From Cyprinodon diabolis (lineage: Eukaryota; Chordata; Actinopteri; Cyprinodontiformes; Cyprinodontidae): a stretch of 64,000 nucleotides of DNA. Location of the stretch: assembly GCA_030533445.1 (NCBI GenBank), contig CM060081.1:39397611-39461610 (forward strand), in the 5' to 3' direction. The notes beneath the pieces are model-generated. The model was not told where the DNA came from, searched no databases, and was given only the letters and a program-made list of their open reading frames with translations. The position numbers and the translations under genes were made by a program. Positions 35,481 to 48,283 of this stretch are shown here, in pieces. Every line of letters begins with the position of its first letter. The stretch's first letter is position 1.

Positions 35481-35766
35481 ATAATAATAATAATAATACG
35501 CGGAATAAATATGTGCAATAGTAGTAGGTGGGCCATGCCTTCGGCATGTGGCCCCCCAATAATAATACGCGGAATAAATATGTGCAATAGTAGTAGGTGG
35601 GCCATGCCTTCGGCATGTGGCCCCCCAATAATAATAATACGCGGAATAAATATGTGCAATAGTAGTAGGTGGGCCATGCCTTCGGCATGTGGCCCCCCAA
35701 TAATACGCGGAATAAATATGTGCAATAGTAGTAGGTGGGCCATGCCTTCGGCATGTGGCCCCCCAA
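35481..35766. repeat. (AAT)n plus four hairpin monomers (unit 12)
   Basis: Four complete 60-bp cores at 35498-35557, 35567-35626, 35639-35698 and 35705-35764. Linkers hold three, four and two AAT triplets. The cores themselves look identical by eye, so the copy-number gain is recent or recently homogenised. This is the main reason the unit is 3445 bp long. Confidence 0.9.
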
Positions 35767-36037
35767 CTAGAAAATTTCTAAAGAAATTTTGAGGGGGGCC
35801 ACCTACTGCCCGTCTGGGGAACCGGGCCAATACGGCCCTGGCAAGTGACGTCGGGGCTCCCCAGACCAACTGCTTACGCCTTTGAGGGCTGCTGAGGGAA
35901 GGAAAGAGGGCAAGTTCATGGGCAAAGAGAGCTGTGTGCCACTTGTGCTGAAATCTGGGAAATAGACGTGCACAGCGTATGATGCACAAGGGTAATATGG
36001 GTTGTCCATATTGAAACACAGTGGGTAAAGCCCAGTT

Positions 36038-36275
36038 GGCGGGCTTCGCCCGCCTGCTAGGAGCCATCTCAGTGAAGAAAAAAATCACCAATGGCGGGCT
36101 CTGCCCGCCTTCTAAGAGCCATTGCAGTGATGAAATCACCAATGGCGGGCTCCGCCCGCCTGCTAAGAGCCATTGCAGTGATGTAATCACCTTTGGCGGG
36201 CTCCGCCCGCCTGTTACCATTGGCGGGCTACGCCCGCCTTCTAAGAGCCATTGCAGTGATGAAATCACCAATGGC
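36038..36275. repeat. Hairpin minisatellite, class I (unit 12)
   Basis: Five hairpins, last loop TAC as in unit 2. Confidence 0.9.
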
Positions 36276-38930
36276 AATGAGCAATATGCCAGAATGTATG
36301 AGTGTGTATAAGGAAGAGGCTTTTATTCTGTAGAGTCCTTGTAGTCTTATTTTGAAAGTCTATCATGAATGTGCATCAAAAGATGGGTCACGCCCAGCAG
36401 TGATATAGAATCCATTTCCAAATGTTAAATCACTGGTTTTCCATGTTATTAGGTGAATAGTTGCTGTATTACAGAGTAAATGGGAGACTTTTATTGTGAA
36501 ATTTGCTCTGGGGTGTGTTTTGAAAAGGTCACTAGAGTCTAATAAAAACAACCTGGAAGAGTTTGGGTCATAATGTTGAGCCATTTGCATCAATTAATGC
36601 ATTACTATAATCTAGAGGCTTTTATTTTGTAGGGTCCCTGGAGTCTTATTTTGAAAGTCCAACAGAGTTGTGTTTATAGAAAATGTTCAGACCCGTCAAT
36701 GATAGTTGATTACTTTCCAATCATTAAATCACTCTTTTTCCATGTTATTAGGGCAGTAGATGAAGCGGAAATGGGAGGCTTTTATTTTGAAATTTGCTAT
36801 AGGGTGTGTTTTAAACAGTCTCCTAGAGTCTATTCTCTAAAACGGGGTTGAGTTTGGGTCATAATGTTGAGCCATATAGAGCAATAAATATATGTAAAAA
36901 ATATAGAGGCTTTTATTTTGTAGGGTCCCTGGAGTCTTATTTTGAAAGTCTATCAGTGCTGAGTGGCAAGGGAAGTGTCATGGACAGCAGTCATATAGTA
37001 TCCATTTCCCAATGTTAAATCAGTCCTTTCACCCTCCATTAGATTAATATGTGCTGTTTAAAACAGCAGAGGTAAAATCTGTTTGAAGCTTGGTAACCTT
37101 GACAACGCTTAACGAGCCTCTCACTGACACAGACAACAGCTGCACTCACTATTCGTTTCTTCTTCCCAGGCTTTTTTGTATAGGAAGAACGGCACCGAAC
37201 AAACGACTACTGATCAAAAACCGTATGAGTTATTCAAAAAACATTTTCACCATGAGCATCAGCAATCCTTCGACTCCAACTATACCAACTTTGGTGTATG
37301 TGTGTCATTCAGAACAATATTTATGACGACTTGAAAACACATAGTCTGATTCGTTTCTCTCCCATCTTCAGCTCAAAAAGAATGGAGAAAGGCTGAAACT
37401 CATCGACTTTAGGTTGGTCTGGAGGGTTTTTAAGGAAAAGTATTAATCCTACCGTAATTCCGAAGACATTGTGTGAGTCCAGAGGTTTCAGTCTACAAAC
37501 TGACCAAAAATGGTGACTGTAGCTCCAAATATGTGGCCGTGAGGGCGAGAATAAGATGTTTGATCTTAAAAAAATGGCCGCCTCACACTAAATTTCAGCA
37601 GCTGCACTCTAGCAGGCTGCTGCAGAAGCTAACTGTCAGCTAGCTTCCAGGTGCTTACCCTCCGAACAAACGACTGCTGAGCAAAAACCGTAAAAGATAT
37701 CTGAAAAATTCTTTCAGTGAAAGCAACATCTATCCTTTGTCTCAGACTGGGGTAACCTTCATGTCTGTAGGTCTTTCACAACCCAAAACGAAGCACAAAC
37801 AAAATGGTTGGCCCACCTGCTCCTCCCTTTGTTTGAACTGCAGGACCTCACTCTCACTCACCTTTTAGCTGCTAAAGCACCCCTCCGAACAAACGACTGC
37901 TGAGTAAAAACCGTAAAAGGTATCTGAAAAATTCTTTTTATCTAAGCGACAGCTATATCTTGTCTTCAATTGGAGTAACTTTCATGGCTGTAGGTCATCT
38001 ACAAACTGAACGGGAAGAGAAAGAAAAAGAAAAAACGTTTCATCACACCTAAGCTTCTAATTGAGCTAGCTGCAGCAGGTCACTGTCACTCAGCTTTCAG
38101 GTGCTTAAAATGTCCTCCGAACAAACGACTGCTGAGCAAAAACCGTATGAGTTATTCAAAAAATTTTTTCACCGTGAGCGTCAGTCATGCTTCGACTCCA
38201 ACTATGCCAACTTTGGTGTATGTGTGTCATTCAGAAAAATATTTATGACGAGTTTAAAACACATAGTCTGATTCGTTTTTCTCCCCTCTTCTGCTCCAAA
38301 ACCAATGAAAAACGGCTCTGATTTTCATCGACTTTAGGTCGGTCTGGAGGGTTTTTAAGGAAAAGTATTAATCCTACCGTAATTCCGAAGATATTGTGTG
38401 GGTCCAGAGATTTCAGTCTACAAACTGACCAAAAATGGTGACTCTAGCTATAAATATGTGGCCGTGAGGGCGAGTTTAAAATGTTTTTTTGTGTTTAAAA
38501 AACGCCTGCCTCACACTCTAGCTTTTCAGTTGCTCCACTCTAGCAGGCTGGATTTTGCTAAAACTTTGTGGCGCTTGAGGTCTGATTATACAAAAACCGT
38601 AGCAGTTATCAACATACCGTCTTCAGTTTTAAATAGACGAAGGATTTATCTACAAACTGAGCTTCAAACTGTTTTTCTAGGTGAATGTATGCCGACACAG
38701 TGAAGTGCTGTTTTTTATGCTTTTTTTTTCCTCTCCCCATTCATTTCCTATGGGATTTTTTTGCGACGTTTTCGCTAATAATTCGCAAACCTTCGGACTA
38801 ATGAGAAAGTTTTATACAAGCACACATCACCCCATTGGTCCCGACGCGTGTGCCAACTTTGGGCCCGATCCGCCAAACCGTGCGGGACTAGTTATGCGCC
38901 GAAGTTTTGGGTATACGGGAGAATTATAAT

Positions 38931-38951
38931 AATAACAATAATACGCGGAAC
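38931..38951. repeat. Remnant of hairpin monomer (unit 13)
   Basis: The AAT run (with one AAC) is followed by ACGCGGAA and then directly CTAG. The rest of the core, including the hairpin, is gone. The break joins GGAA to what is normally CCCCCCAACTAG, sharing AA, which fits a deletion at a two-base microhomology. Confidence 0.8.
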
Positions 38952-39221
38952 TAGAAAATTTCTAAAGAAATTTTGAGGGGGGCCACCTATTGCCCGTCTG
39001 GGGAACCGGGCCAATACGGCCCTGGCAAGTGACGTCGGGGCTCCCCAGACCAACTGCTTACGCCTTTGAGGGCTGCTGAGGGAAGGAAAGAGGGCAAGTT
39101 CATGGGCAAAGAGAGCTGTGTGCCACTTGTGCTGAAATCTGGGAAATAGACGTGCACAGCGTATGATGCACAAGGGTAATATGGGTTGTCCATATTGAAA
39201 CACAGTGGGTAAAGCCCAGTT

Positions 39222-39459
39222 GGCGGGCTTTGCCCGCCTGCTAGGAGCCATCTTAGTGAAGAAAAAAATCACCAATGGCGGGCTCTGCCCGCCTTCTAAG
39301 AGCCATTGCAGTGATGAAATCACCAATGGCGGGCTCCGCCCGCCTGCTAAGAGCCATTGCAGTGATGTAATCACCTTTGGCGGGCTCCGCCCGCCTGTTA
39401 CCATTGGCGGGCTCCGCCCGCCTTCTAAGAGCCATTGCAGTGATGAAATCACCAATGGC
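39222..39459. repeat. Hairpin minisatellite, class I (unit 13)
   Basis: Five hairpins, first loop TTT, with a private CATCTTAGTG between the first two. Confidence 0.9.
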
Positions 39460-41682
39460 AATGAGCAATATGCCAGAATGTATGAGTGTGTATAAGGAAG
39501 AGGCTTTTATTCTGTAGAGTCCTTGTAGTCTTATTTTGAAAGTCTATCATGAATGTGCATCAAAAGATGGGTCACGCCCAGCAGTGATATAGAATCCATT
39601 TCCAAATGTTAAATCACTGGTTTTCCATGTTATTAGGTGAATAGTTGCTGTATTACAGAGTAAATGGGAGACTTTTATTGTGAAATTTGCTCTGGGGTGT
39701 GTTTTGAAAAGGTCACTAGAGTCTAATAAAAACAACCTGGAAGAGTTTGGGTCATAATGTTGAGCCATTTGCATCAATTAATGCATTAGTATAATCTAGA
39801 GGCTTTTATTTTGTAGGGTCCCTGGAGTCTTATTTTGAAAGTCCAACAGAGTTGTGTTTATAGAAAATGTTCAGACCCGTCAATGATAGTTGATTACTTT
39901 CCAATCGTTAAATCACTCTTTTTCCATGTTATTAGGGCAGTAGATGAAGCGGAAATGGGAGGCTTTTATTTTGAAATTTGCTATAGGGTGTGTTTTAAAC
40001 AGTCTCCTAGAGTCTATTCTCTAAAACGGGGTTGAGTTTGGGTCATAATGTTGAGCCATATAGGGCAATAAATATATGTAAAAAATATAGAGGCTTTTAT
40101 TTTGTAGGGTCCCTGGAGTCTTATTTTGAAAGTCTATCAGTGCTGAGTGGCAAGGGAAGTGTCATGGACAGCAGTCATATAGTATCCATTTCCCAATGTT
40201 AAATCAGTCCTTTCACCCTCCATTAGATTAATATGTGCTGTTTAAAACAGCAGAGGTAAAATCTGTTTGAAGCTTGGTAACCTTGACAACGCTTAACGAG
40301 CCTCTCACTGACACAGACAACAGCTGCACTCACTATTGGTTTCTTCTTCCCAGGCTTTTTTGTATGGGAAGAACGGCACCGAACAAACGACTACTGATCA
40401 AAAACCGTATGAGTTATTCAAAAAACATTTTCACCATGAGCATCAGCAATCCTTCGACTCCAACTATACCAACTTTGGTGTATGTGTGTCATTCAGAAAA
40501 ATATTTATGACGAGTTGAAAACACATAGTCTGATTCGTTTCTCTCCCATCTTCAGCTCAAAAAGAATAGAGAAAGGCTGAAACTCTCATCGACTTTAGGT
40601 TGGTCTGGAGGGTTTTTAAGGAAAAGTATTAATCCTACCGTAATTCCGAAGACATTGTGTGAGTCCAGAGGTTTCAGTCTAAAAACTGACCAAAAATGGT
40701 GACTGTAGCTCCAAATATGTGGCCGTGAGGGCGAGAATAAGATGTTTGATCTTAAAAAAATGGCCGCCTCACACTAAGATTTCAGCAGCTGCACTCTAGC
40801 AGGCTGCTGCAGAAGCTAACTGTCAGCTAGCTTCCAGGTGCTTACCCTCCGAACAAACGACTGCTGAGCAAAAACCGTAAAAGGTATCTGAAAAATTATT
40901 TCAGTGAAAGCAACATCTATCCTTTGTCTCAGACTGGGGTAACCTTCATGTCTGTAGGTCTTTCACAACCCAAAACGAAGCACAAACAAAATGGTTGGCC
41001 CACCTGCTCCTCCCTTTCTTTTAACTGCAGGACCTAACTCTCACTCACCTTTTAGCTGCTAAAGCACCCCTCCGAACAAACGACTGCTGAGTAAAAACCG
41101 TAAAAGGTATCTGAAAAATTATTTTTATCTAAGCGACAGCTATATCTTGTCTTCAATTGGAGTAACTTTCATGGCTGTAGATCATCTACAAACTGAATGG
41201 GAAGAGAAAGAAAAAGAAAAAACGTTTCATCACACCTAAGCTTCTAATTGAGCTAGCTGCAGCAGGTCACTGTCACTCAGCTTTCAGGTGCTTAAAATGT
41301 CCTCCGAACAAACGACTGCTGAGCAAAAACCGTATGAGTTATTCAAAAAATTTTTTCACCGTGAGCGTCAGTCATCCTTCGACTCCAACTAAGCCAACTT
41401 TGGTGTATGTGTGTCATTCAGAAAAATATTTATGACGAGTTTAAAACACATAGTCTGATTCGTTTTTCTCCCCTCTTCTGCTCCAAAACCAATGAAAAAC
41501 GGCTCTGATTTTCATCGACTTTAGGTCGGTCTGGAGGGTTTTTAAGGAAAAGTATTAATCCTACCGTAATTCCGAAGATATTGTGTGGGTCCAGAGATTT
41601 CAGTCTACAAACTGACCAAAAATGGTGACTCTAGCTATAAATATGTGGCCGTGAGGGCGAGTTTAAAATGTTTTTTTGTGTT

Positions 41683-44600
41683 TAAAAAATGCCTGCCTCA
41701 CACTCTAGCTTTTCAGTTGCTCCACTCTAGCAGGCTGGATTTTGCTAAAACTTTGTGGCGCTTGAGGTCTGATTATACAAAAACCGTAGCAGTTATCAAC
41801 ATACCGTCTTCAGTTTTAAATAGACGAAGGATTTATCTACAAACTGAGCTTCAAACTGTTTTTCTAGGTGAATGTCTGCCGACACAGTGAAGTGCTGTTT
41901 TTTATGCTTTTTTTTACCTCTTCCCATTCATTTCCTATGGGATTTTTTTGCGACGTTTTCGCTAATAATTCGCAAACCTTCGGACTAATGAGAAAGTTTT
42001 ATACAAGCACACATCACCCCATTGGTCCCAACGCGTGTGCCAACTTTGGGCCCGATCCGCCAAACCGTGCGGGACTAGTTACGTGCCGAAGTTTTGGGTA
42101 TACGGGAGAATTATAATAACTAGAAAATTTCTAAAGAAATTTTGAGGGGGGCCACCTACTGCCCGTCTGGGGAACCGGGCCAATACGGCCCTGGCAAGTG
42201 ACGTCGGGGCTCCCCAGACCAACTGCTTACGCCTTTGAGGGCTGCTGAGGGAAGGAAAGAGGGCAAGTTCATGGGCAAAGAGAGCTGTGTGCCACTTGTG
42301 CTGACATCTGGGAAATAGACGTGCACAGCGTATGATGCACAAGGGTAATATGGGTTGTCCATATTGAAACACAGTGGGTAAAGCCCAGTTGGCGGGCTTC
42401 GCCCGCCTGCTAGGAGCCATCTCAGTGAAGAAAAAAATCACCAATGGCGGGCTCTGCCCGCCTTCTAAGAGCCATTGCAGTGATGAAATCACCAATGGCG
42501 GGCTCCGCCCGCCTGCTAAGAGCCATTGCAGTGATGTAATCACCTTTGGCGGGCTCCGCCCGCCTGTTACCATTGGCGGGCTCCGCCCTCCTTCTAAGAG
42601 CCATTGCAGTGATGAAATCACCAATGGCAATGAGCAATATGCCAGAATGTATGAGTGTGTATAAGGAAGAGGCTTTTATTCTGTAGAGTCCTTGTAGTCT
42701 TATTTTGAAAGTCTATCATGAATGTGCATCAAAAGATGGGTCACGCCCAGCAGTGATATAGAATCCATTTCCAAATGTTAAATCACTGGTTTTCCATGTT
42801 ATTAGGTGAATAGTTGCTTTATTACAGAGTAAATGGGAGACTTTTATTGTGAAATTTGCTCTGGGGTGTGTTTTGAAAAGGTCACTAGAGTCTAATAAAA
42901 ACAACCTGGAAGAGTTTGGGTCATAATGTTGAGCCATTTGCATCAATTAATGCATTAGTATAATCTAGAGGCTTTTATTTTGTAGGGTCGCTGGAGTCTT
43001 ATTTTGAAAGTCCAACAGAGTTGTGTTTATAGAAAATGTTCAGACCCGTCAATGATAGTTGATTACTTTCCAATCGTTAAATCACTCTTTTTCCATGTTA
43101 TTAGGGCAGTAGATGAAGCGGAAATGGGAAGCTTTTATTTTGAAATTTGCTATAGGGTGTGTTTTAAACAGTCTCCTAGAGTCTATTCTCTAAAACGGGG
43201 TTGAGTTTGGGTCATAATGTTGAGCCATATAGGGCAATAAATATATGTAAAAAATATAGAGGCTTTTATTTTGTAGGGTCCCTGGAGTCTTATTTTGAAA
43301 GTCTATCAGTGCTGAGTGGCAAGGGAAGTGTCATGGACAGCAGTCATATAGTATCCATTTCCCAATGTTAAATCAGTCCTTTCACCCTCCATTAGATTAA
43401 TATGTGCTGTTTAAAACAGCAGAGGTAAAATCTGTTTGAAGCTTGGTAACCTTGACAACGCTTAACGAGCCTCTCACTGACACAGACAACAGCTGCACTC
43501 ACTATTGGTTTCTTCTTCCCAGGCTTTTTTGTATGGGAAGAACGGCACCGAACAAACGACTACTGATCAAAAACCGTATGAGTTATTCAAAAAACATTTT
43601 CACCATGAGCATCAGCAATCCTTCGACTCCAACTATACCAACTTTGGTGTATGTGTGTCATTCAGAAAAATATTTATGACGAGTTGAAAACACATAGTCT
43701 GATTCGTTTCTCTCCCATCTTCAGCTCAAAAAGAATAGAGAAAGGCTGAAACTCTCATCGACTTTAGGTTGGTCTGGAGGGTTTTTAAGGAAAAGTATTA
43801 ATCCTACCGTAATTCCGAAGACATTGTGTGAGTCCAGAGGTTTCAGTCTACAAACTGACCAAAAATGGTGACTGTAGCTCCAAATATGTGGCCGTGAGGG
43901 CGAGAATAAGATGTTTGATCTGAAAAAAATGGCCGCCTCACACTAAGATTTCAGCAGCTGCACTCTAGCAGGCTGCTGCAGAAGCTAACTGTCAGCTAGC
44001 TTCCAGGTGCTTACCCTCCGAACAAACGACTGCTGAGCAAAAACCGTAAAAGATATCTGAAAAATTCTTTCAGTGAAAGCAACATCTATCCTTTGTCTCA
44101 GACTGGGGTAACCTTCATGTCTGTAGGTCTTTCACAACCCAAAACGAAGCACAAACAAAATGGTTGGCCCACCTGCTCCTCCCTTTCTTTTAACTGCAGG
44201 ACCTCACTCTCACTCACCTTTTAGCTGCTAAAGCACCCCTCCGAACAAACGACTGCTGAGTAAAAACCGTAAAAGGTATCTGAAAAATTCTTTTTATCTA
44301 AGCGACAGCTATATCTTGTCTTCGATTGGAGTAACTTTCATGGCTGTAGGTCATCTACAAACTGAATGGGAAGAGAAAGAAAAAGAAAAAACGTTTCATC
44401 ACACCTAAGCTTCTAATTGAGCTAGCTGCAGCAGGTCACTGTCACTCAGCTTTCAGGTGCTTAAAATGTCCTCCGAACAAACGACTGCTGAGCAAAAACC
44501 GTATGAGTTATTCAAAAAATTTTTTCACCGTGAGCGTCAGTCATCCTTCGACTCCAACTATGCCAACTTTGGTGTATGTGTGTCATTCAGAAAAATATTT

Positions 44601-44851
44601 ATGACGAGTTTAAAACACATAGTCTGATTCGTTTTTCTCCCCTCTTCTGCTCCAAAACCAATGAAAAACGGCTCTGATTTTCATCGACTTTAGGTCGGTC
44701 TGGAGGGTTTTTAAGGAAAAGTATTAATCCTACCGTAATTCCGAAGATATTGTGTGGGTCCAGAGATTTCAGTCTACAAACTGACCAAAAATGGTGACTC
44801 TAGCTATAAATATGTGGCCGTGAGGGCGAGTTTAAAATGTTTTTTTGTGTT
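41683..44851. repeat. Array unit 14 (3169 bp)
   Basis: Complete unit without a hairpin monomer. Minisatellite 42391-42628, with the stem change GCCCTCC in the last hairpin; 300-bp block from 42669; A monomer from 43548. It is collinear with unit 7 at offset 22419 apart from roughly 41910-42090, which carries the ACCTCTTCC/CCCAACGCG/ACGTGCC haplotype of unit 9. Private changes include AATGTCTGCC near 41872 and GTTGCTTTATTAC near 42814. Confidence 0.95.
42391..42628. repeat. Hairpin minisatellite, class I (unit 14)
   Basis: Five hairpins. The last one reads GGCGGGCTCCGCCCTCC, one of the few stem-breaking changes in the window. Confidence 0.9.
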
Positions 44852-45281
44852 TAAAAAACGCCTGCCTCACACTCTAGCTTTTCAGTTGCTCCACTCTAGC
44901 AGGCTGGATTTTGCTAAAACTTTGTGGCGCTTGAGGTCTGATTATACAAAAACCGTAGCAGTTATCAACATACCGTCTTCAGTTTTAAATAGACGAAGGA
45001 TTTATCTACAAACTGAGCTTCAAACTGTTTTTCTAGGTGAATGTATGCCGACACAGTGAAGTGCTGTTTTTTATGCTTTTTTTTACCTCTTCCCATTCAT
45101 TTCCTATGGGATTTTTTTGCGACGTTTTCGCTAATAATTCGCAAACCTTCGGACTAATGAGAAAGTTTTATACAAGCACACATCACCCCATTGGTCCCAA
45201 CGCGTGTGCCAACTTTGGGCCCGATCCGCCAAACCGTGCGGGACTAGTTACGCGCCGAAGTTTTGGGTATACGGGAGAATT

Positions 45282-45552
45282 ATAATAATAATAATAATAC
45301 GCGGAATAAATATGTGCAATAGTAGTAGGTGGGCCATGCCTTCGGCATGTGGCCCCCCAATAATAATAATACGCGGAATAAATATGTGCAATAGTAGTAG
45401 GTGGGCCATGCCTTCGGCATGTGGCCCCCCAATAAATATGTGCAATAGTAGTAGGTGGGCCATGCCTTCGGCATGTGGCCCCCCAATAATACGCGGAATA
45501 AATATGTGCAATAGTAGTAGGTGGGCCATGCCTTCGGCATGTGGCCCCCCAA
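45282..45552. repeat. (AAT)n plus four hairpin monomers, one truncated (unit 15)
   Basis: Cores at 45299-45358, 45371-45430, 45431-45484 and 45491-45550. The third lacks its first six bases (ACGCGG) and its AAT linker, so CCCCCCAATAAATATG runs straight on. That fits a 12-bp deletion between AATAA repeats in the linker and in the core. The other linkers hold four and two AAT triplets. Confidence 0.9.
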
Positions 45553-45823
45553 CTAGAAAATTTCTAAAGAAATTTTGAGGGGGGCCACCTACTGCCCGTC
45601 TGGGGAACCGGGCCAATACGGCCCTGGCAAGTGACGTCGGGGCTCCCCAGACCAACTGCTTACGCCTTTGAGGGCTGCTGAGGGAAGGAAAGAGGGCAAG
45701 TTCATGGGCAAAGAGAGCTGTGTGCCACTTGTGCTGAAATCTGGGAAATAGACGTGCACAGCGTATGATGCACAAGGGTAATATGGGTTGTCCATATTGA
45801 AACACAGTGGGTAAAGCCCAGTT

Positions 45824-46061
45824 GGCGGGCTTCGCCCGCCTGCTAGGAGCCATCTCAGTGAAGAAAAAAATCACCAATGGCGGGCTCTGCCCGCCTTCTA
45901 AGAGCCATTGCAGTGATGAAATCACCAATGGCGGGCTCCGCCCGCCTGCTAAGAGCCATTGCAGTGATGTAATCACCTTTGGCGGGCTCCGCCCGCCTGT
46001 TACCATTGGCGGGCTCCGCCCGCCTTCTAAGAGCCATTGCAGTGATGAAATCACCAATGGC
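45824..46061. repeat. Hairpin minisatellite, class I (unit 15)
   Basis: Five hairpins, standard class I layout, first loop TTC. Confidence 0.9.
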
Positions 46062-48283
46062 AATGAGCAATATGCCAGAATGTATGAGTGTGTATAAGGA
46101 AGAGGCTTTTATTCTGTAGAGTCCTTGTAGTCTTATTTTGAAAGTCTATCATGAATGTGCATCAAAAGATGGGTCACGCCCAGCAGTGATATAGAATCCA
46201 TTTCCAAATGTTAAATCACTGGTTTTCCATGTTATTAGGTGAATAGTTGCTGTATTACAGAGTAAATGGGAGACTTTTATTGTGAAATTTGCTCTGGGTG
46301 TGTTTTGAAAAGGTCACTAGAGTCTAATAAAAACAACCTGGAAGAGTTTGGGTCATAATGTTGAGCCATTTGCATCAATTAATGCATTAGTATAATCTAG
46401 AGGCTTTTATTTTGTAGGGTCCCTGGAGTCTTATTTTGAAAGTCCAACAGAGTTGTGTTTATAGAAAATGTTCAGACCCGTCAATGATAGTTGATTACTT
46501 TCCAATCGTTAAATCACTCTTTTTCCATGTTATTAGGGCAGTAGATGAAGCGGAAATGGGAGGCTTTTATTTTGAAATTTGCTACAGGGTGTGTTTTAAA
46601 CAGTCTCCTAGAGTCTATTCTCTAAAACGGGGTTGAGTTTGGGTCATAATGTTGAGCCATATAGGGCAATAAATATATGTAAAAAATATAGAGGCTTTTA
46701 TTTTGTAGGGTCCCTGGAGTCTTATTTTGAAAGTCTATCAGTGCTGAGTGGCAAGGGAAGTGTCATGGACAGCAGTCATATAGTATCCATTTCCCAATGT
46801 TAAATCAGTCCTTTCACCCTCCATTAGATTAATATGTGCTGTTTAAAACAGCAGAGGTAAAATCTGTTTGAAGCTTGGTAACCTTGACAACGCTTAACGA
46901 GCCTCTCACTGACACAGACAACAGCTGCACTCACTATTGGTTTCTTCTTCCCAGGCTTTTTTGTATGGGAAGAACGGCACCGAACAAACGACTACTGATC
47001 AAAAACCGTATGAGTTATTCAAAAAACATTTTCACCATGAGCATCAGCAATCCTTCGACTCCAACTATACCAACTTTGGTGTATGTGTGTCATTCAGAAA
47101 AATATTTATGACGAGTTGAAAACACATAGTCTGATTCGTTTCTCTCCCATCTTCAGCTCAAAAAGAATAGAGAAAGGCTGAAACTCTCATCGACTTTAGG
47201 TTGGTCTGGACGGTTTTTAAGGAAAAGTATTAATCCTACCGTAATTCCGAAGACATTGTGTGAGTCCAGAGGTTTCAGTCTACAAACTGACCAAAAATGG
47301 TGACTGTAGCTCCAAATATGTGGCCGTGAGGGCGAGAATAAGATGTTTGATCTTAAAAGAATGGCCGCCTCACACTAAGATTTCAGCAGCTGCACTCTAG
47401 CAGGCTGCTGCAGAAGCTAACTGTCAGCTAGCTTCCAGGTGCTTACCCTCCGAACAAACGACTGCTGAGCAAAAACCGTAAAAGATATCTGAAAAATTCT
47501 TTCAGTGAAAGCAACATCTATCCTTTGTCTCAGACTGGGGTAACCTTCATGTCTGTAGGTCTTTCACAACCCAAAACGAAGCACAAACAAAATGGTTGGC
47601 CCACCTGCTCCTCCCTTTGTTTGAACTGCAGGACCTCACTCTCACTCACCTTTTAGCTGCTAAAGCACCCCTCCGAACAAACGACTGCTGAGTAAAAACC
47701 GTAAAAGGTATCTGAAAAATTATTTTTATCTAAGCGACAGCTATATCTTGTCTTCAATTGGAGTAACTTTCATGGCTGTAGGTCATCTACAACCTGAATG
47801 GGAAGAGAAAGAAAAAGAAAAAACGTTTTGTCACACCTGATCTTCTAATTGAGCTAGCTGCAGCAGGACACTCTCCCCCAGCTTTCAGCTGCTTAAAATG
47901 TCCTCCGAACAAACGACTGCTGAGCAAAAACCGTATGAGTTATTCAAAATATTTTTTCACCGTGAGCGTCAGCCATCCTTCGACTCCAACTATGCCAACT
48001 TTGGTGTATGTGTGTCATTCAGAAAAATATTTATGACGAGTTTAAAACACATAGTCTGATTCGTTTTTCTCCCCTCTTCTGCTCCAAAACCAATGAAAAA
48101 CGGCTCTGATTTTCATCGACTTTAGGTCGGTCTGGAGGGTTTTTAAGGAAAAGTATTAATCCTACCGTAATTCCGAAGATATTGTGTGGGTCCAGAGATT
48201 TCAGTCTACAAACTGACCAAAAATGGTGACTCTAGCTATAAATATGTGGCCGTGAGGGCGAGTTTAAAATGTTTTTTTGTGTT

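Larger units (their letters stand above)
35051..38495. repeat. Array unit 12 (3445 bp, longest; four hairpin monomers)
   Basis: Complete unit and the longest, because four hairpin monomers lie in tandem between 35498 and 35764. Minisatellite 36038-36275, 300-bp block from 36316, A monomer from 37195. From the last hairpin core onward it is collinear with unit 2 at offset 32088 bp and shares all of that unit's rare marks. Upstream it differs from unit 2 (CCTCTCCCC and GACGCG haplotype, ACGTGCC allele). Confidence 0.95.
38496..41682. repeat. Array unit 13 (3187 bp, hairpin-monomer remnant)
   Basis: Complete unit with an 18-bp remnant of the hairpin monomer near 38931-38950 (AATAATACGCGGAA joined straight to CTAG). 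Minisatellite 39222-39459, 300-bp block from 39500, A monomer from 40379. The start shares TTATGCGCC (near 38892) with unit 3; the later part is collinear with unit 6 at offset 22419. A private CAACTAAGCC near 41387 puts a stop into the D-monomer reading frame. Confidence 0.95.
44852..48283. repeat. Array unit 15 (3432 bp, four hairpin monomers)
   Basis: Complete unit with four tandem hairpin monomers between 45299 and 45550, the third lacking its first six core bases. Minisatellite 45824-46061, 300-bp block from 46102, A monomer from 46980. After the hairpin monomers it is collinear with unit 10 at offset 16403, including the substitution cluster at 47825-47893. It differs from unit 10 at GAAAAATTATTTTTATC near 47712. 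Confidence 0.95.

Noticed and set aside
35447..36277. Long minus-strand frames of 183-276 residues over the hairpin block and minisatellite
   Set aside because: Their length simply follows the copy number of the hairpin monomer and minisatellite, whose periods are multiples of three (51, 27, 66, 69, 72). The product would be a low-complexity repeat. Repeat periodicity keeps the frame open without coding.
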